NCBI GenBank assembly: GCA_964006375.1
Contig: OZ023263.1
Location: 133,342,454 to 133,406,453, forward strand
DNA from: Tillus elongatus
Lineage: Eukaryota > Arthropoda > Insecta > Coleoptera > Cleridae
Direction: 5' to 3'
Length of the DNA stretch: 64,000 nucleotides
Shown piece after piece: positions 1 to 14,252 of this stretch. The notes beneath the pieces were generated by a model. That model had not been told where the DNA came from. It saw nothing but the letters and a program-made list of their open reading frames with translations, and did not search any database. Each line of letters begins with the position of its first letter. Positions within the stretch are counted from its first letter, which is position 1. The translations under genes were made by a program, and so were the position numbers.

Positions 1-835
1 CGGAAACGTCTCAATTGCTATCCGGATCTGTTTATGCATTTTTTTTACTTTTGCAAAGGGTGACAAAAAATCATTTGCATATCTTATTATACACTAGAGC
101 CTTGGAAGTCATTTTCGGTGTTTATGATTTTGACACATGCGAAAAAATAATACATATTTGGAAAACGTCTTAATTGCTATCCCGATTTTCATATGAATTT
201 TTTTCACTTTTTCAAAAGGTGACAAAAATAATTTGAATATCTTATTATACACTAAGACCTTGGCAATCATTTTTTGTTTTTATGATTTTGGCACATCTAC
301 TGCAAATATCAAAAAATTATTCAGATTTCGGAAACGTCTTAATTGCTATCCCGATCTTCATATGCATTTTTTTGCTTTTGAATGGGTGACAAAAAACAAT
401 TTTCATGGTTTTACATACATAAGGGCTTAGGTAATAATTTTTTGTTTTGATGATTTTGGCACATTAACTGCAAATGCGATAAAATAATAAATATTTGGAA
501 AACGTCTTAATTGCTATCCCGATCTTCATATGCATTTTTCTCACTTTTGTAAAGGGTGACAAAAAATAATTTGCGTATCTTATTATACACTAAGGCCTTG
601 GTTATCATTTTTTTTGTTTTTATGACTGGTACATCTACTGCAAATATCAAAAAATAATTCATATTTCGGAAAGGTCTTAATTGCCATCCCGATCTTCATA
701 TACATTTTTCTCACTTTTGCAAAGAGTGACAAAATATAATTCGCAATCTTATTATACACTAGGGCCTTGGTAATCATTTTGTGTTTTTATGATTTTGGCA
801 CATCTACTGCAAATATCAAAAAATAATTCATATTT
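1..835. repeat. Tandem minisatellite/satellite, about five 160-170 bp units
   Basis: Five diverged head-to-tail copies begin near 1, 160, 329, 497 and 667. Each starts with a version of GGAAACGTCTTAATTGC, followed by CCCGATCTTCATATGCAT, a GGGTGACAAAAAATAATTTG block, CTTATTATACACTA and a GATTTTGGCACAT block. The last unit ends near 835, where the sequence becomes unrelated. The left edge is the window edge, so the array may be longer. The unit size fits an insect satellite monomer, but no function is visible. Short open frames in it are not supported as genes. Confidence 0.9.
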
Positions 836-1248
836 AGTCTCTTCCAAAACATTATTTTTACAAACCACCTGTAGATTTTTTGCTATATTACATGAATAGT
901 AACTTATGCAATAATCATTTTCATTCCAGAAATTCTTAGGAAATATCCTGACGATGTTATTATTAAATAAAGTCCTAAGTAACCTCATGCTCTTTGCGGT
1001 CCTAATGTACATAAAATTCACTAAAACATGTAAATATTTAAATGGAATTAATATTTTGAGCATTTGGCAACACCGCACAGGCGCATTAATTTTTACTTTT
1101 AATGTTCTCATGAAATAGGTCCAGCCAATAACGCATGTACATATTAATACCAGCATGTTAATAGCTGGACGTCCAGCTATTGCACGGTTGGTCCAGCTAT
1201 TATACACTTGGTATACGAAATGGTCCAGCTACTTCCGCATAGGCATAA
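836..1248. other. Unassigned spacer with recurring GTCCAGCTA motif
   Basis: No coding or RNA gene is recognised. GTCCAGCTA or a close variant recurs at about 1170, 1190 and 1222, shortly before a (TA)n tract, which suggests a small decayed repeat. The minus-strand open frame across this stretch has no recognisable motif. Confidence 0.5.

Positions 1249-1336
<88 letters not shown>
1249..1336. repeat. (TA)n microsatellite
   Basis: About 88 bp of uninterrupted TA dinucleotides. The flanks are unlike the A and B repeats described below, so this tract cannot be assigned to that family. Confidence 0.98.
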
Positions 1337-1340
<4 letters not shown>

Positions 1341-1449
1341 GCTTATATTGTTGAACCTTTAAATCATTTAATGAATAAAAATTTTGAAACCGACGATGTA
1401 GGTACCAAAACAGTTCAAAGAATCAGTTGTTATCTCAGTATATAAGGCG

Positions 1450-2475
1450 ATAAGCTGGACTTTTCACATTACCGCCCAATCAGTTTAATAAATAATTTTT
1501 GTAACATTCTGGAAAAATGTTTAAAAAATCGGTTGACTGATTTCTTGGCGGAGCATGACGTATCATATAATAAACAGTTTGGATTCCGCGAAGGTAAATT
1601 TACTGAAGCAGCACTGTATGATCTAGTTTCGGAATACCTAAATGGATTTGATTCAAATTCTAAGATTGTTGGAGTCTTTTTAGATCTGCGTACTGCATTT
1701 GATATTGTTAATCATAGCAAATTGATTATGAAATTAAAGAATATCGGTATAAGGGGAGTTGTTCTGAAACTGTTTAAAAACTACTTTACAAACAGAATAC
1801 AGCGTGTAAGAGTGGGCGATGTGTTGACTGACCCTATTATCATGGGTTGTAGAGTACCACAAGGTACAATATGTGGCCTGGTCTTGTTTCTTATTTACAT
1901 GAATAACATACTGTTGATAGTAGATATAGCACAGTGATATCTTCGGCGATAACACCGCTATTCTGAGTAGGGATTCTTCGTGGAATTGTACATACGATAA
2001 AGCAGCTGATATTATGAAGAACCTGCGTAATGCAATGAAAAATGATTCCCTTTATATTAATACTGAAAAAAAACGAAATATATGCATTTTACACCCACAG
2101 TTGCGGATATGCCTACTTCCTCACAAACATCGTTATCAATGATAAAGAAACTGTGGGTAATGGTAATAGCTTCAGATATTTGGGAGTGGAGCTTGACCAG
2201 CATCTAAAGCGGTATGTGGAGGTGTCATGTAAAAAAGTAACTTAAAAATAAGAGCATTAATTAGAACTTTTTATGAAATACGAAATATCTTAAATTATGA
2301 TACTTTACCTACAGTTTATAGCGCCCTTGTCTAGTCGACTTTGAAATATGGCATAACATGTTGGGGATATATAATTTTTTGACCCAAAGTGGTACAACAA
2401 CCTTCCAGATTCTATTAAGGCTATAAGAGCAAATACAAATTTAAGAAAGTGCTAAGCACTAATGTTGTTGATTAA
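1450..2475 (+). pseudogene. Decayed non-LTR retrotransposon reverse transcriptase
   Basis: The region reads as a LINE reverse transcriptase in several frames. At 1470-1500 is the HYRPISL block. At 1533-1937 is the core, with QFGFREGK, motif A FLDLRTAFD and PQGT of motif B. The frame then breaks, and the catalytic Y/F-x-DD appears as FGDN near 1943-1955, so one catalytic aspartate is lost. Downstream pieces SFRYLGVELDQHL (about 2170-2210) and TLPTVYSALV/STLKYGITCW (about 2300-2360) match the thumb region of jockey-like LINEs. No endonuclease is present, so the copy is 5' truncated as well as frameshifted and catalytically dead. The family is most like insect jockey/CR1-type elements, but the clade is unresolved. 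Confidence 0.85.
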
Positions 2476-4245
<1,770 letters not shown>

Positions 4246-4800
4246 TATCACGCCGATAACTCAAAAAGTAATGGGCGATTTTGATTAAATTTGGTGAATA
4301 AATTCCTTTTGCAAATGGCTTGGATAAGTTTGATAGCCAGGAAAATCTGCCCAGGTTTTCCCGGAAAATTTTGTGTTTTCTTTCGAAAAAAATTTATATC
4401 TCCGGAATTAACAAAGTAAAGGCAATCAAATTAACCAAATACACGGGTTTATATCCTTATAGGTAAGTTACATACCAAAATTTAGCTATGTAGGTCGACA
4501 AAAAAGTTATAGGCATTTAAAGAAAAATAACATGGGGTTTTCCTCAAAACGTCAAAGTTGCGATTTAAATCGGCAACATTTAGACAAATAACTTGAATCT
4601 AATACGGGCTATGGAAATCAAATGTCTCAAGAAGGATGTTTTACAAATCCTGAAGCCTTAGTTTCAACCGGCATTGTCCTTCATTTTACTAAAATGTTTC
4701 CAGAAAATTCATTTCAAATAGACCCTTTCTCTGATGCTTGGCAGTAGCCTTAGCTATAGAGTTTATCGTTTAATGGTATATAATTTTTGTCGAATTTTCA
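4246..4800. repeat. Dispersed repeat, arm B (about 550 bp)
   Basis: Starting just after the microsatellite, this has CGATAACTCAAAAAGTAAT, then AATGGCTTGGATAAGTTTG, then TTTTCCCGGAAAATTTTGTG, and further right TTTACTAAAATGTTTCCAGA. The same order, in reverse complement, occurs at about 56980-57365. The first 90-200 bp recur at 18830-19095 (reverse complement) and 20719-20830. It is non-coding. It behaves like one arm of a non-autonomous DNA element whose other arm (A) lies beyond the (TA)n position. Confidence 0.75.
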
Positions 4801-4861
4801 TAAAAAATCAATAAAGTTCAATATAGCCGTTATTATACAAGATATGAAAAAAATGTGTACA

Positions 4862-5352
4862 TATTAATTATAGGGTGTGTTGAGCTACATCTTAAAAAAT
4901 TATTTCTACAATCACAGGGTGGCCCATAAGTCGTTGGTGATATAAATTTTCTTTTTTTTTTTAATCAAGCACGCCTTATGTTATTGCATTTTTCATTTTC
5001 CATCGAAATATAATGCATGTTTGTAAGAAAAGAAATTCTGGATGCAGCAAGTGCGTTATGGTAGCGAATTTTGATCAAATGCTTCATATTTGAATAGCCC
5101 AATTTGCTATTAACCTATAAGGTTGACCAAGACACGAGTTTTTCCGGGAACACTTTAAGTTTACTTTTGGAAATGTTTGTACATTTTCACACAATAAAGT
5201 TATTTTTATGAAACATGGCACATTTTTTTACTATATAGGTTATACTGGTAACCAAAATTGATGCCTGCTTTCTTAAAAAGAAAACACTCATATTTGCAAT
5301 AAAAACATTTTTATGAAAATTCACTACCATAACGCACTTGCTGCGTCCAGAG
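4862..5352. repeat. Dispersed non-coding repeat C with GACGCAGCAAGTGCG inverted ends
   Basis: From about 5040 (GGATGCAGCAAGTGCGTTAT, then GGTAGCGAATTTTGATCAAA) to about 5350 (the reverse complement, ending GCACTTGCTGCGTCC) it is a MITE-like unit of about 310 bp. Similarity to the copy at 56225-56750 (opposite orientation) extends left to about 4862, across a GGGTG...GTCGTTGGTGAT block, so the true boundary may be outside the inverted motif. It abuts the truncated 3' end of the LINE copy at 5353. No coding potential. No clear target duplication was seen. Confidence 0.75.
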
Positions 5353-6868
5353 TTTTTATAAAAGATAGAGAGGTCACCAACGGTACGTCAGTGGGCAAGG
5401 GATGGCAGCCTTTGTGTAAGGGTAGGGTCACCGGTGAGACGTATAACTCTCTTATGAATGAAGGCCAGGATAACGAGTGTAGAAGCGGCAGCGGCACCCC
5501 AGATAGGGGAGCAGTATTCGAGGTTTCGCCTTATTTGTGAAGTATATAAGGTATAGAGATTAGCTGGTAAAAAGTATTTGCGAGCCCGGAAGAGGAAACC
5601 TAATTTCTTAGCAGCCGCTTCTGCAATTGATATGACATGTTGATGCCAATTGAGATTTCGATCCACAGAAATGCCAACAAGTGAAAAGGACTCATTACTT
5701 TGAATAACTTGGTTGTTCATTGTGATGGGTATAGAGCTCGTGTATCTCTTATGAGAAAGAAAGCAAGACTGAAATTTGGTGGGATTGAATTGTACAAGAT
5801 TTCTACTTCCCCAGTCTAATATTTTTTGGAGATCCACGGAGACAGAACCCTCCATGAATCTGCGATCCTCATCTAATTGGGCTAAAGAGACAGGCTTAGA
5901 ATATTGTATATTTGAGTGGAGGGTGCTGCCGTTCGCGTAATTGTCAACTGGGTTGGATGTGCTAGAGATGAGGTCATTGATGTGGAGAAGAAACAAAGTC
6001 GGGGCTAAAGCTGAACCTTGAGGAACTCCTGCATTAATTGGATACAGTTTAGAGGAATGGCCATCCACGACAACAGAAATGCTCCGGTTGGAGAGAAAAT
6101 TTGCTGTGCAGGTACAGAGTTTTGGTGGTAGGCCATAGGCCGAAAGTTTATTAAGCAGCGCTGCGTGCCAGACATGGTCAAATGCTTTGGATATGTCTAG
6201 AGCAACAATCTGGGATTCACCGTGTAGTTCCATAGGCTTGTTCCAAGAATGGGTGACAAAGAAAAGGAGGTCGGCAGTTGATCAGCGCTCACGGAATCCA
6301 TACTGCCTGTCGTGGATTAGATTGTGTTTTTCAAGAAATTTTAGTAATTCGGTGTTTATATACTTTTCGATCACTTTAGAGACGACTGAAAGGAGAGAAA
6401 TAGGCCTGTAGTTACTAGGAAGCGCGTTGGATCCTTTTCTGGGGACGGGATGTACTCGAGCAGTTTTCCAGTTACTAGAAAATATGCCTCTATTGTAAGA
6501 TGTCTGAAACAGACGAGTCACGACAGGAGCAAGTTCTGTTGCGCATTTTTTGATAACAATTGCTGGGATCTCGTCAAGGCCACAGGCTTTCCTGGTATTA
6601 AGAGAAGAGGGCATCTTTCGTACCTGTTTAGTTTTGGAAATGATATCCGCCATTTTATGCGCGACTTTAAGGATCGTTGCTGGTTGAACATTTGGAGGTG
6701 GGTTGAGAGTAAAATTGCCTGTGAACAACGAGGCAAAAAGTTCAGCGTTGCCCAGGGCGGTAGAAACAATTTCATCCCCTAAGACAAGAGGTGGGAACGT
6801 GCTCTTGCAGAAATTATTCCCAATAGATTTAGCAAGAGTCCAGAAGTGTTTACTGCCATTGGAGCTTA
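5353..6868 (-). pseudogene. Jockey/CR1-type LINE copy 1: RT fragment, frameshifted, catalytic site lost
   Basis: On the minus strand the order is FWTLAKSIGNNFCKS linker (about 6850), an RT start with NYRPISLLSVVSKVIEKY (about 6400), GFRER, then after a frameshift VALDISKAFDHVWH (motif A, about 6190), GVPQGSALAPTLF (motif B, about 6010), and NYANGSTLH (about 5935), where the family has SYADDSTLH. The catalytic YADD is therefore mutated to YANG. The thumb includes NLEYCSPIWGAAA. It is about 90% or more alike by eye to the copies at 22.0-23.5 and 43.9-46.5 kb. It lacks the endonuclease (5' truncated near 6868) and the last 100 or so codons, ending at 5353 against repeat C. It is not capable of transposing. 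Confidence 0.93.
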
Positions 6869-7181
6869 AGAGGATTTATTAATTTTTTTAACTAACTATA
6901 TATCATATGTAACCCTTTTTACCCGTTAAAGTGTAAGGGGTCTTTCTCTTTAAGAGCATTACACGTTTTCAAACCACTAAACCTAATTAATGTTTATATT
7001 GATTAACATTCACATTTGTTTAAATTAGAAAAATCGTTGGCCTTATAACTAACTTTAACTATCACTTTGCGTTGTACACCCCTCTACGTTAGAGTTATTC
7101 ATGCACAAACTCGTCCACTCTGTCTTGTCCTGTGCCAGCAGCTTTGCCGCTTGCTACGTCATGTCATTTTCCTGCAGTATT
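6869..7181. other. Unassigned spacer between two LINE relics
   Basis: AT-rich, with no recognised domain or repeat. It separates the 5'-truncated end of the 5.35-6.87 kb LINE copy from the 3' part of the RTE-like relic. Confidence 0.5.
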
Positions 7182-8655
7182 TCAGCCATTCGTTCTGAAT
7201 TCGTTCCAGCTTTTCTGTGACATCCCTCTCTTCCTCTTTGGCGCGCTGTTTGCCTCCCATATTCTTTTCCCTTTTCTGTTGTTGCTCATTCGATGTGTAT
7301 GACCCAGCCACTGTAGGTTATTCTTATCTGCACATTCTAAGACTGATTGCACACCCAAGTCCTTCCTTATATCATCATTCTTGACCTTGTCTCTTCTCGT
7401 CACCCCTTTTGCTCTTCTGAAATGTTTCATTTAAAGAGCGTGCACCTTGCTTTTAAGCCTAGCAGACAGTAACCATGACTCACTCCCAAATGTCAAAGTA
7501 GGCTGATATATAATCTTATATACTGTAAGTTTTGTTTTTGTCGACGCCTCTCTTTTTCCCAGCAAGCTGCTATTCATTGCATGGTATAGTTTAACAGTGT
7601 TTTATATGCATGTGTTCAATTCTGTTACACTTCTGTGTATAACCACTCCCAAGTACTTGAACTCCCCCACCTGTTCTACTCTTCTGTTATCGATATTGAT
7701 ATTGATGGATCTGTGCTCTATTGAGATTATCATTACTTTTGTCTTTTCTATATTAATTTTCATATTATATGTTTCCAGAACTTCTTTCCAAACTATCAAG
7801 TTATTTACGAGTTCATTTTCCCCAGGAACAAATATCTGCGAATGAACATTCTGCTGACCTGAGTTCTTCGATCCTTATCTTCTCCTGGGTCTGTACTGTC
7901 TTAATATCTCATCCATGAAGACTATTGTCAGTGTTTATCAGCAGTGTTCAATCCCCTGCTGTTTATAAACAGCAGGGGGCTAAGCACTTTTCTTGCTTGA
8001 GGCCATCCTTAATTACAAATTCCTTTGACATAATTTATGTTTTCATTATACTGTTATTAATCCTATATCTTCCTAAAATCATCCAAATTTTATTTCCTGG
8101 AACCCGGTAAAAGCTTTCTCAAAGTCTATGAATGCCACATACACTTCTCTCTCCTGTTTAAAAGTTTTCCTATCATCTGTTTGGGCTGAAAATAAGGTCT
8201 TGGATACTATAGCCTTTTCTAAAACCACTCTATGAAGCCCCTATCTGCGACTCTATTTGTCTTCTGAGTCTGTTTTCTAGTATACACTCATACACTTTAC
8301 CGGGCATATTCTGCAGTGATATTCCTCTTTAATTTTGACAATTCAAGATGTTACCTTTTTTAAATATTGTCACTATTGTGCTAATTAGTCCGCCTAGAGG
8401 AATTTTTTTTCTCTCCATCGTGACAAACTAACATCAGCATTTTTTCGCCATCAAGTTTCATATACCTGATCATTTCAAGTACAATGCCGTCATAGCCTAT
8501 TGCCTTTTCATTCTTTATTTCTTCCATAGTTCTTCTCCGAGGTCACCTATTCTTTCGTTGCTGTCACTTTGAGTTAAAATGTCACTCTGGGACTTTTGGG
8601 CATCATCTTCTTTCGACCTTTCCTATACCTCTGCTTCGTCTGTCAATATAGTTCC
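7182..8655 (-). pseudogene. Highly decayed RTE-like non-LTR retrotransposon
   Basis: Reading right to left: a GNILNCQN-stop-RGISLQNMPGKVYE block (about 8340-8270) corresponds to the NYRGISLL region of LINE RTs. SQSGFRKGYSIQDLIF follows (about 8240), and then FKYLGVVIHRSVTELNT (about 7640) with KTKVMIIS upstream of it. The C-terminus is RAKGVTRRDKVKNDDIRKDL...LQWLGHTHRM (7420-7290), a tail I know from insect endonuclease-reverse transcriptase LINEs of the RTE type. Many stops and frameshifts interrupt the reading. No intact motif C was found. The endonuclease is missing. The clade assignment is an inference from the C-terminal pattern. Confidence 0.75.
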
Positions 8656-10349
<1,694 letters not shown>

Positions 10350-10437
10350 ACCCCCCGTATCCTATCATTGTCAGTTTCTTTCAGCACATAACTATTTTCT
10401 GGGTTTTCATTCTCTATTATGAATGGTCCCTCATTTC

Positions 10438-11599
10438 TTAAAACAGTTTTGGGCATATGTCTTTTCCCCCTTCTACTTTCTTGAAAGACTTTATCACAAC
10501 CAGATCACCTTTTTTAAATTTCACCTTTTTCTTAATTTGTTCTTGTATCTTACGCTTATATTTTTCTGCTTTTCTTCTTGCTCTTCTTCTTATTTGGTGC
10601 TTTATTTCTTCATGTGTTTTATTTTCTTCCTTTTTCCATTTTCGTTGCGGACGTATACCTTTTACTACAAAATATGGAGTTTCTTCTGTGTTAGTGTTGG
10701 GTGTTTCGTTTAAATACCTTTCTATTTGAGGAAGCTGTTCTACCCAATCCCTATGATCTTCTTTACACAAAAGTCTCATAAATTTAATTACTTTCGCTAT
10801 ATATCTCTCCGAGGGGTTTGCAGCCGGATGTCTTACACTTGTGAAATTTAAAGTGATTTCCCTATTCCTTCCATAATTGAGAAATGTCTCACTTCGGAAG
10901 TACGTGGCATTATCTAAAATAATTTTTTTAGGTTTTCCCATTTCTTCTATATATTGGTCCAAACATTTTATTGTTTCTCTGGCATTGGTTTTCCTACAGG
11001 GGTATAGCTTAATAAATTTTGAAAAAAATATCCACAATGACCAATACATGTTTAAACCCAAATTTTCCCCTTAATAAATTACTTAAAAAATCAATAGCTA
11101 TTATATCTAACGTCTTTTTGGCAGTTATACTTTTTACTATGTTCTTATTCACTATATTTTTGTGCTTTAATAACTGACATTCATGGCAACTACGAGTTAT
11201 TGTTTTACAAATTTTTATATCTGAGTTGGCAATATAATTTTCCCTAAACAACAACCAAAGTTTTCTAGCGCCAGAATGTCCTTGTTCATTATGTAATTGT
11301 TTTAGCAAATTTTCGGCTAAATTTTGTGTGTTACAAAATAATTCATAGTCATACATTATTTTGACATAAATGTTGTCTTTTAATATTGCCCCTCTCTTTT
11401 CGCTATCTAACAAGTTGTATTTATCGTTTATAATTTGTATTAAGGAAAAATCTCCTGCACTTTTCTTCATGATATTATAGCCCACTTTTACTCTCTTGTC
11501 ATGCTTAGTGACACCTTCTTCTCTCGACAATGAATCTGCCACAATATTCTCTTTTCCCGCTATGTGGACAATTTCGTAATCATATTCTTGCAACAGCAA
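10438..11599 (-). pseudogene. Ty3/gypsy integrase (pol 3' part), frameshifted
   Basis: The integrase joins element cDNA to host DNA. On the minus strand, the end of the RNase H module (VHIAGKENIVADSLSR, about 11560) leads to an HHCC zinc module (HNEQGHSGARK...CHEC, about 11310-11190). The DDE core then has IIAIDFLSN (D1, about 11100), IILDNATYFRSE (D2, about 10915) and HPAANPSERY (E, about 10810). A basic C-terminal tail of Arg/Lys repeats and KKGDLVVIKSF follows. Two overlapping frames meet at about 11009-11061 (VLVIVDIFFK and LWIFFSKF), so one frameshift splits the D1 region from D2/E. Apart from that break all catalytic residues are visible. The order PR-RT-RH-IN fits Ty3/gypsy (Metaviridae). 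Confidence 0.9.
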
Positions 11600-11606
11600 A
11601 GCCCAT

Positions 11607-12022
11607 CTATGTACACGCTGATTGTGAAATTTTTTTATCTAAAATCGATGTCAGTGCAGAGTGATCGGTCTCTAACCGGAATTTACCACCTAATAAATAG
11701 TATCGCAATTTCTTCACACAGAAAATAATTGCCCCCAGCTCCATTTCAGTGGCACTGTATTTCCTTTCATGTGTCTTGGTTAAACGGGACACAAACTGTA
11801 TAGGAACTCTTGTACAGAAGCGTTCTTGTAACAATACTCCTGCATATCTATACATAGAGCTGTCTGTTTGCAAAATAAATTCTTCTTTATAGTCCGGGTG
11901 AAACACTTTAAGATTTCTTTGAAACTCATCGTTAATCTAATCGAAACTGTCTTCTTCTTCTTCGCCCCATTTCCAATTATGTCCCTTTTTAAGTAATTCA
12001 TTAAGGATCCGGGTTTTTTCAC
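11607..12022 (-). pseudogene. Ty3/gypsy RNase H segment
   Basis: RNase H removes the RNA template during reverse transcription. The minus-strand frame 11906-11607 has FILQTDSSMYRYAGVLLQE, RKYSATEMELGAIIFCVKKL and FRLETDHSALTSI, the usual gypsy RNase H signature. The connecting RT-RNase H tether (LINYSKRLLPDMSEKTR) is in another frame at 12060-11930, with an in-frame stop near 11938. A frameshift in the A-run near 11630 (KKISQ) separates it from the integrase frame. It lies between RT and IN as expected. Confidence 0.88.
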
Positions 12023-12118
12023 TCATATCCGGCAATAATCTTTTGGAATAGTTAATTAAACCAAAGAAACTCCTTAATAACTTCAAATTATGGGGTCTTT
12101 TGAATTATTTAATTACCC

Positions 12119-12601
12119 TCACCTTTCTTCATCCATTTTTAGTCCCTCTTTATCTAAAATGTATCCCAAAAATTTTACCCTTTTCTGAAAGAATTCACAT
12201 TTTTCTAAGTTAAGTTTTAAACCTGCTTTATCTAATTCTTTCAAAATTATTTCGACATGTTGTTGATGTTCTTCCATACTTTCGGAAAAAATTAAAATAT
12301 CATCGATATAATGCAAGGCAAAATTTTCATATTTATCTAACAATTGATGTATAGCCCTAACTAACCCACTACAAGCAGACTGAATCCCAAACGGGATTAC
12401 TTTAAACTGATAAACAACACCATTTATGGAAAATCCAGTGTATTTTCTACATTCCTTTTGGAGTGGAATCAACCAAAAACTGTGTTTAAGATCTATTTTT
12501 GTAAACACAGATGTTGGTGTAATATTTCCAAAAATTGCATCTATTGCTAATGGACTTTCATATTGGGGAATTGAATACTTGTTAAGATTTCTTGCGTCCA
12601 A
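12119..12601 (-). pseudogene. Ty3/gypsy reverse transcriptase core
   Basis: The minus-strand frame has MDARNLNKYSIPQYESP, FTKIDLKHSFWLIPL (motif A), FKVIPFGIQSACSG (motif B) and ALHYIDDILIFSES (motif C with YIDD), then FLGYILDKEGL. All catalytic aspartates are present. The upstream fingers region is in a different frame (12667-12860, KFEVQNIQDFKVRTYPIPYK), so a frameshift near 12605-12660 breaks the polyprotein. The family is not the errantivirus at 31-38 kb: the RT sequence and the protease motif differ. Confidence 0.92.
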
Positions 12602-12666
12602 ACATTGATAAATTTCGTATTACTTCTTTCTATTATACCGTTTTCAAGCATTTGTTCTATTTCCTT

Positions 12667-13372
12667 TTAAATTTCATTTCTATATTTATAGGGAATTGGG
12701 TATGTACGTACTTTAAAATCTTGTATATTTTGAACTTCAAATTTATGCAAATAATCTTTGGCAAAACGATTATCTTTTGTGAATAATTCCTTATTTTCTT
12801 CAAATAAATTCTTAGCCATTTCTTTACATTCATTTGGACATTTTGTGTGGTCAAATTCATTCATATAATTTTCTCTTTTATACAACACAATTTCTTCATC
12901 ACTATTTTCTTCTAGCCTATCTAATTTATCATAACTTTTTTTATAATCATAATTATCTTTAAATCTTCTTATCTTTTTAACCATTATTTTATTTTTTATT
13001 ATATCTTCTTTATCTTTAACTAACTTCATCTCTGTAATTTCATTCCTAATTATAACTATTTTCTTTTTATAATCTAATATAAATTCATATTTTGACATCA
13101 TATCACTACCACATAAAATATCTACTTCCATATTTTTTATAACAAACAATTGCACCATAATTTCTGTTTTGCCATCGATTTTAATCCCTATATTAATTAC
13201 TTGATTTATTTCTGTTATTTACTTATTATTCACTCCTATAATCGATATTTTCGGAATTCTAACTATTAAATTATTTATATTGTTTTTGTCAACAAATGCT
13301 TGATTTACTAAAGAATTTTCTGACGCGGTATCTAATAAAATTTCAACATCATTGTTATTTATGTTCCCCCTT
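12667..13372 (-). pseudogene. Ty3/gypsy protease and N-terminal pol, 5' end cut off
   Basis: On the minus strand, VEILLDTASENSLV (about 13350-13310) is a retropepsin active site of the form D-T-A, where most elements have DTG or DSG. It continues to DILCGSDMMSKYEFILDY (about 13120-13070), the retropepsin flap/C-terminal pattern. One in-frame stop lies between them (about 13219). The Lys/Asp/Glu-rich linker leads into the RT fingers. Upstream coding sequence (gag) is missing: homology stops at about 13378, exactly where the 390-bp direct repeat begins. Confidence 0.8.
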
Positions 13373-13378
13373 ATGTAA

Positions 13379-13767
13379 CACCCATACAAACTTTCGGAAG
13401 GTCAGGGAATTACCGGGGGAGCGATTAAAGCCCGCAACCTCGGAGGTGTATATACGGCCTGTTATATCATAGGCTACCGGACCCTCTCCACAGGGCTATC
13501 CAGGCATTCTGACCACCACCGTGGCCAGAGTCTTGTGACGAGGTCGCAGACATCCTCGCAGGGAGTAAAGCCTTTCAAAATCTGGCTCCCGAGACCGTTC
13601 CCGTACACCGGTTGATCTGTTCAACTAAATAATTCACCCCGTGAACCAGGCCCTAGTTACAGTGTGACGGCTAATAGTCCACCAGACTCCAACGGCTAGA
13701 GGTTGATGAACGTACTGTTGACTTCAAACCACTCATTCCTGATAAATTGGAAACAATCTATATAGCT
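13379..13767. repeat. 390-bp direct repeat, copy 1 (LTR-like)
   Basis: Starts ACACCCATACAAACTTTCGG and ends CAATCTATATAGCTT. By eye it differs from the copy at 15537-15926 at one base (GTACTG versus GTAATG near 13713). Near identity implies a recent origin or conversion. The ends are not TG...CA, and I could not find a matching target duplication or a tRNA primer site, so calling it an LTR is an inference from arrangement only. Confidence 0.8.
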
Positions 13768-13860
13768 TTTTATTTTACACAGTAGTGCTATGGGTCACTA
13801 GTGGGTATAGAAAAGGGGTTCTGGAACCACCACCGACCACCTGGCAGTGGCATGCGCGCA

Positions 13861-14252
13861 GTGACGTCACAGTGAAGTCACTTGGTGAGGGACCAATAGG
13901 GGTTTAATTTGAGATTACGTCATCCAAGATGGCGTCCAAGATGGCGGCCGTCGAGCGTGAAAATTCAAAAATTTTAAATTTTAAGCGACAGGTGGCACCA
14001 CCTGTCAAAATAATAAGACGTGCCATTTTTATTTTTATGTAAATGACGTATCTAAAGATGGCGGTTTGCGCATGCGCAAACCAACTTTTTTGTTAGGCGA
14101 TGTAGAGGTATAGTGTTTGGTGTCGTGGTAATTGGCTCGAAGAGTCGACTTTAAACATTGTGGTTTACGCATGCGCAAACTAACTTTTTTATTAAGCGGT
14201 GTAGAGGTATGATGTTTGGTGTCATGGTAATCGTCTCGACGACTCCACTTCG
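13861..14252. promoter_or_regulatory. Cluster of CRE-, YY1- and NRF1-like sites in a CpG-containing tandem repeat
   Basis: GTGACGTCAC (CRE palindrome) lies at 13861. AAGATGGCG occurs at 13926, 13938 (AAGATGGCGGC) and about 14055, matching the YY1/Pho core. TTGCGCATGCGCAA (NRF1/Ewg palindrome) lies at 14066, with a close variant at 14167. From 14065 a 99-bp unit, including the NRF1-like site and GTAGAGGTATRRTGTTTGGTGTC, is repeated in tandem (14065-14163 and 14164-14252). The site identities rest on established consensus sequences. That the region drives transcription is an inference. Confidence 0.5.

Noticed and set aside
10423..10729. Hydrophobic Phe/Leu-rich plus-strand frames at 10.4-10.7 kb and at 9.1-9.8 kb
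   Set aside because: Those at 10.4-10.7 kb are the antisense of the Lys/Glu-rich integrase C-terminus. Those further left are AT-rich antisense-type frames with no signal or domain pattern.
13660..13767. CTGATAAATTGGAAAC near the end of each 390-bp repeat as another hammerhead
   Set aside because: The core is CUGAUAA, helix II would have almost no pairs and no GUC or helix I partner is visible.
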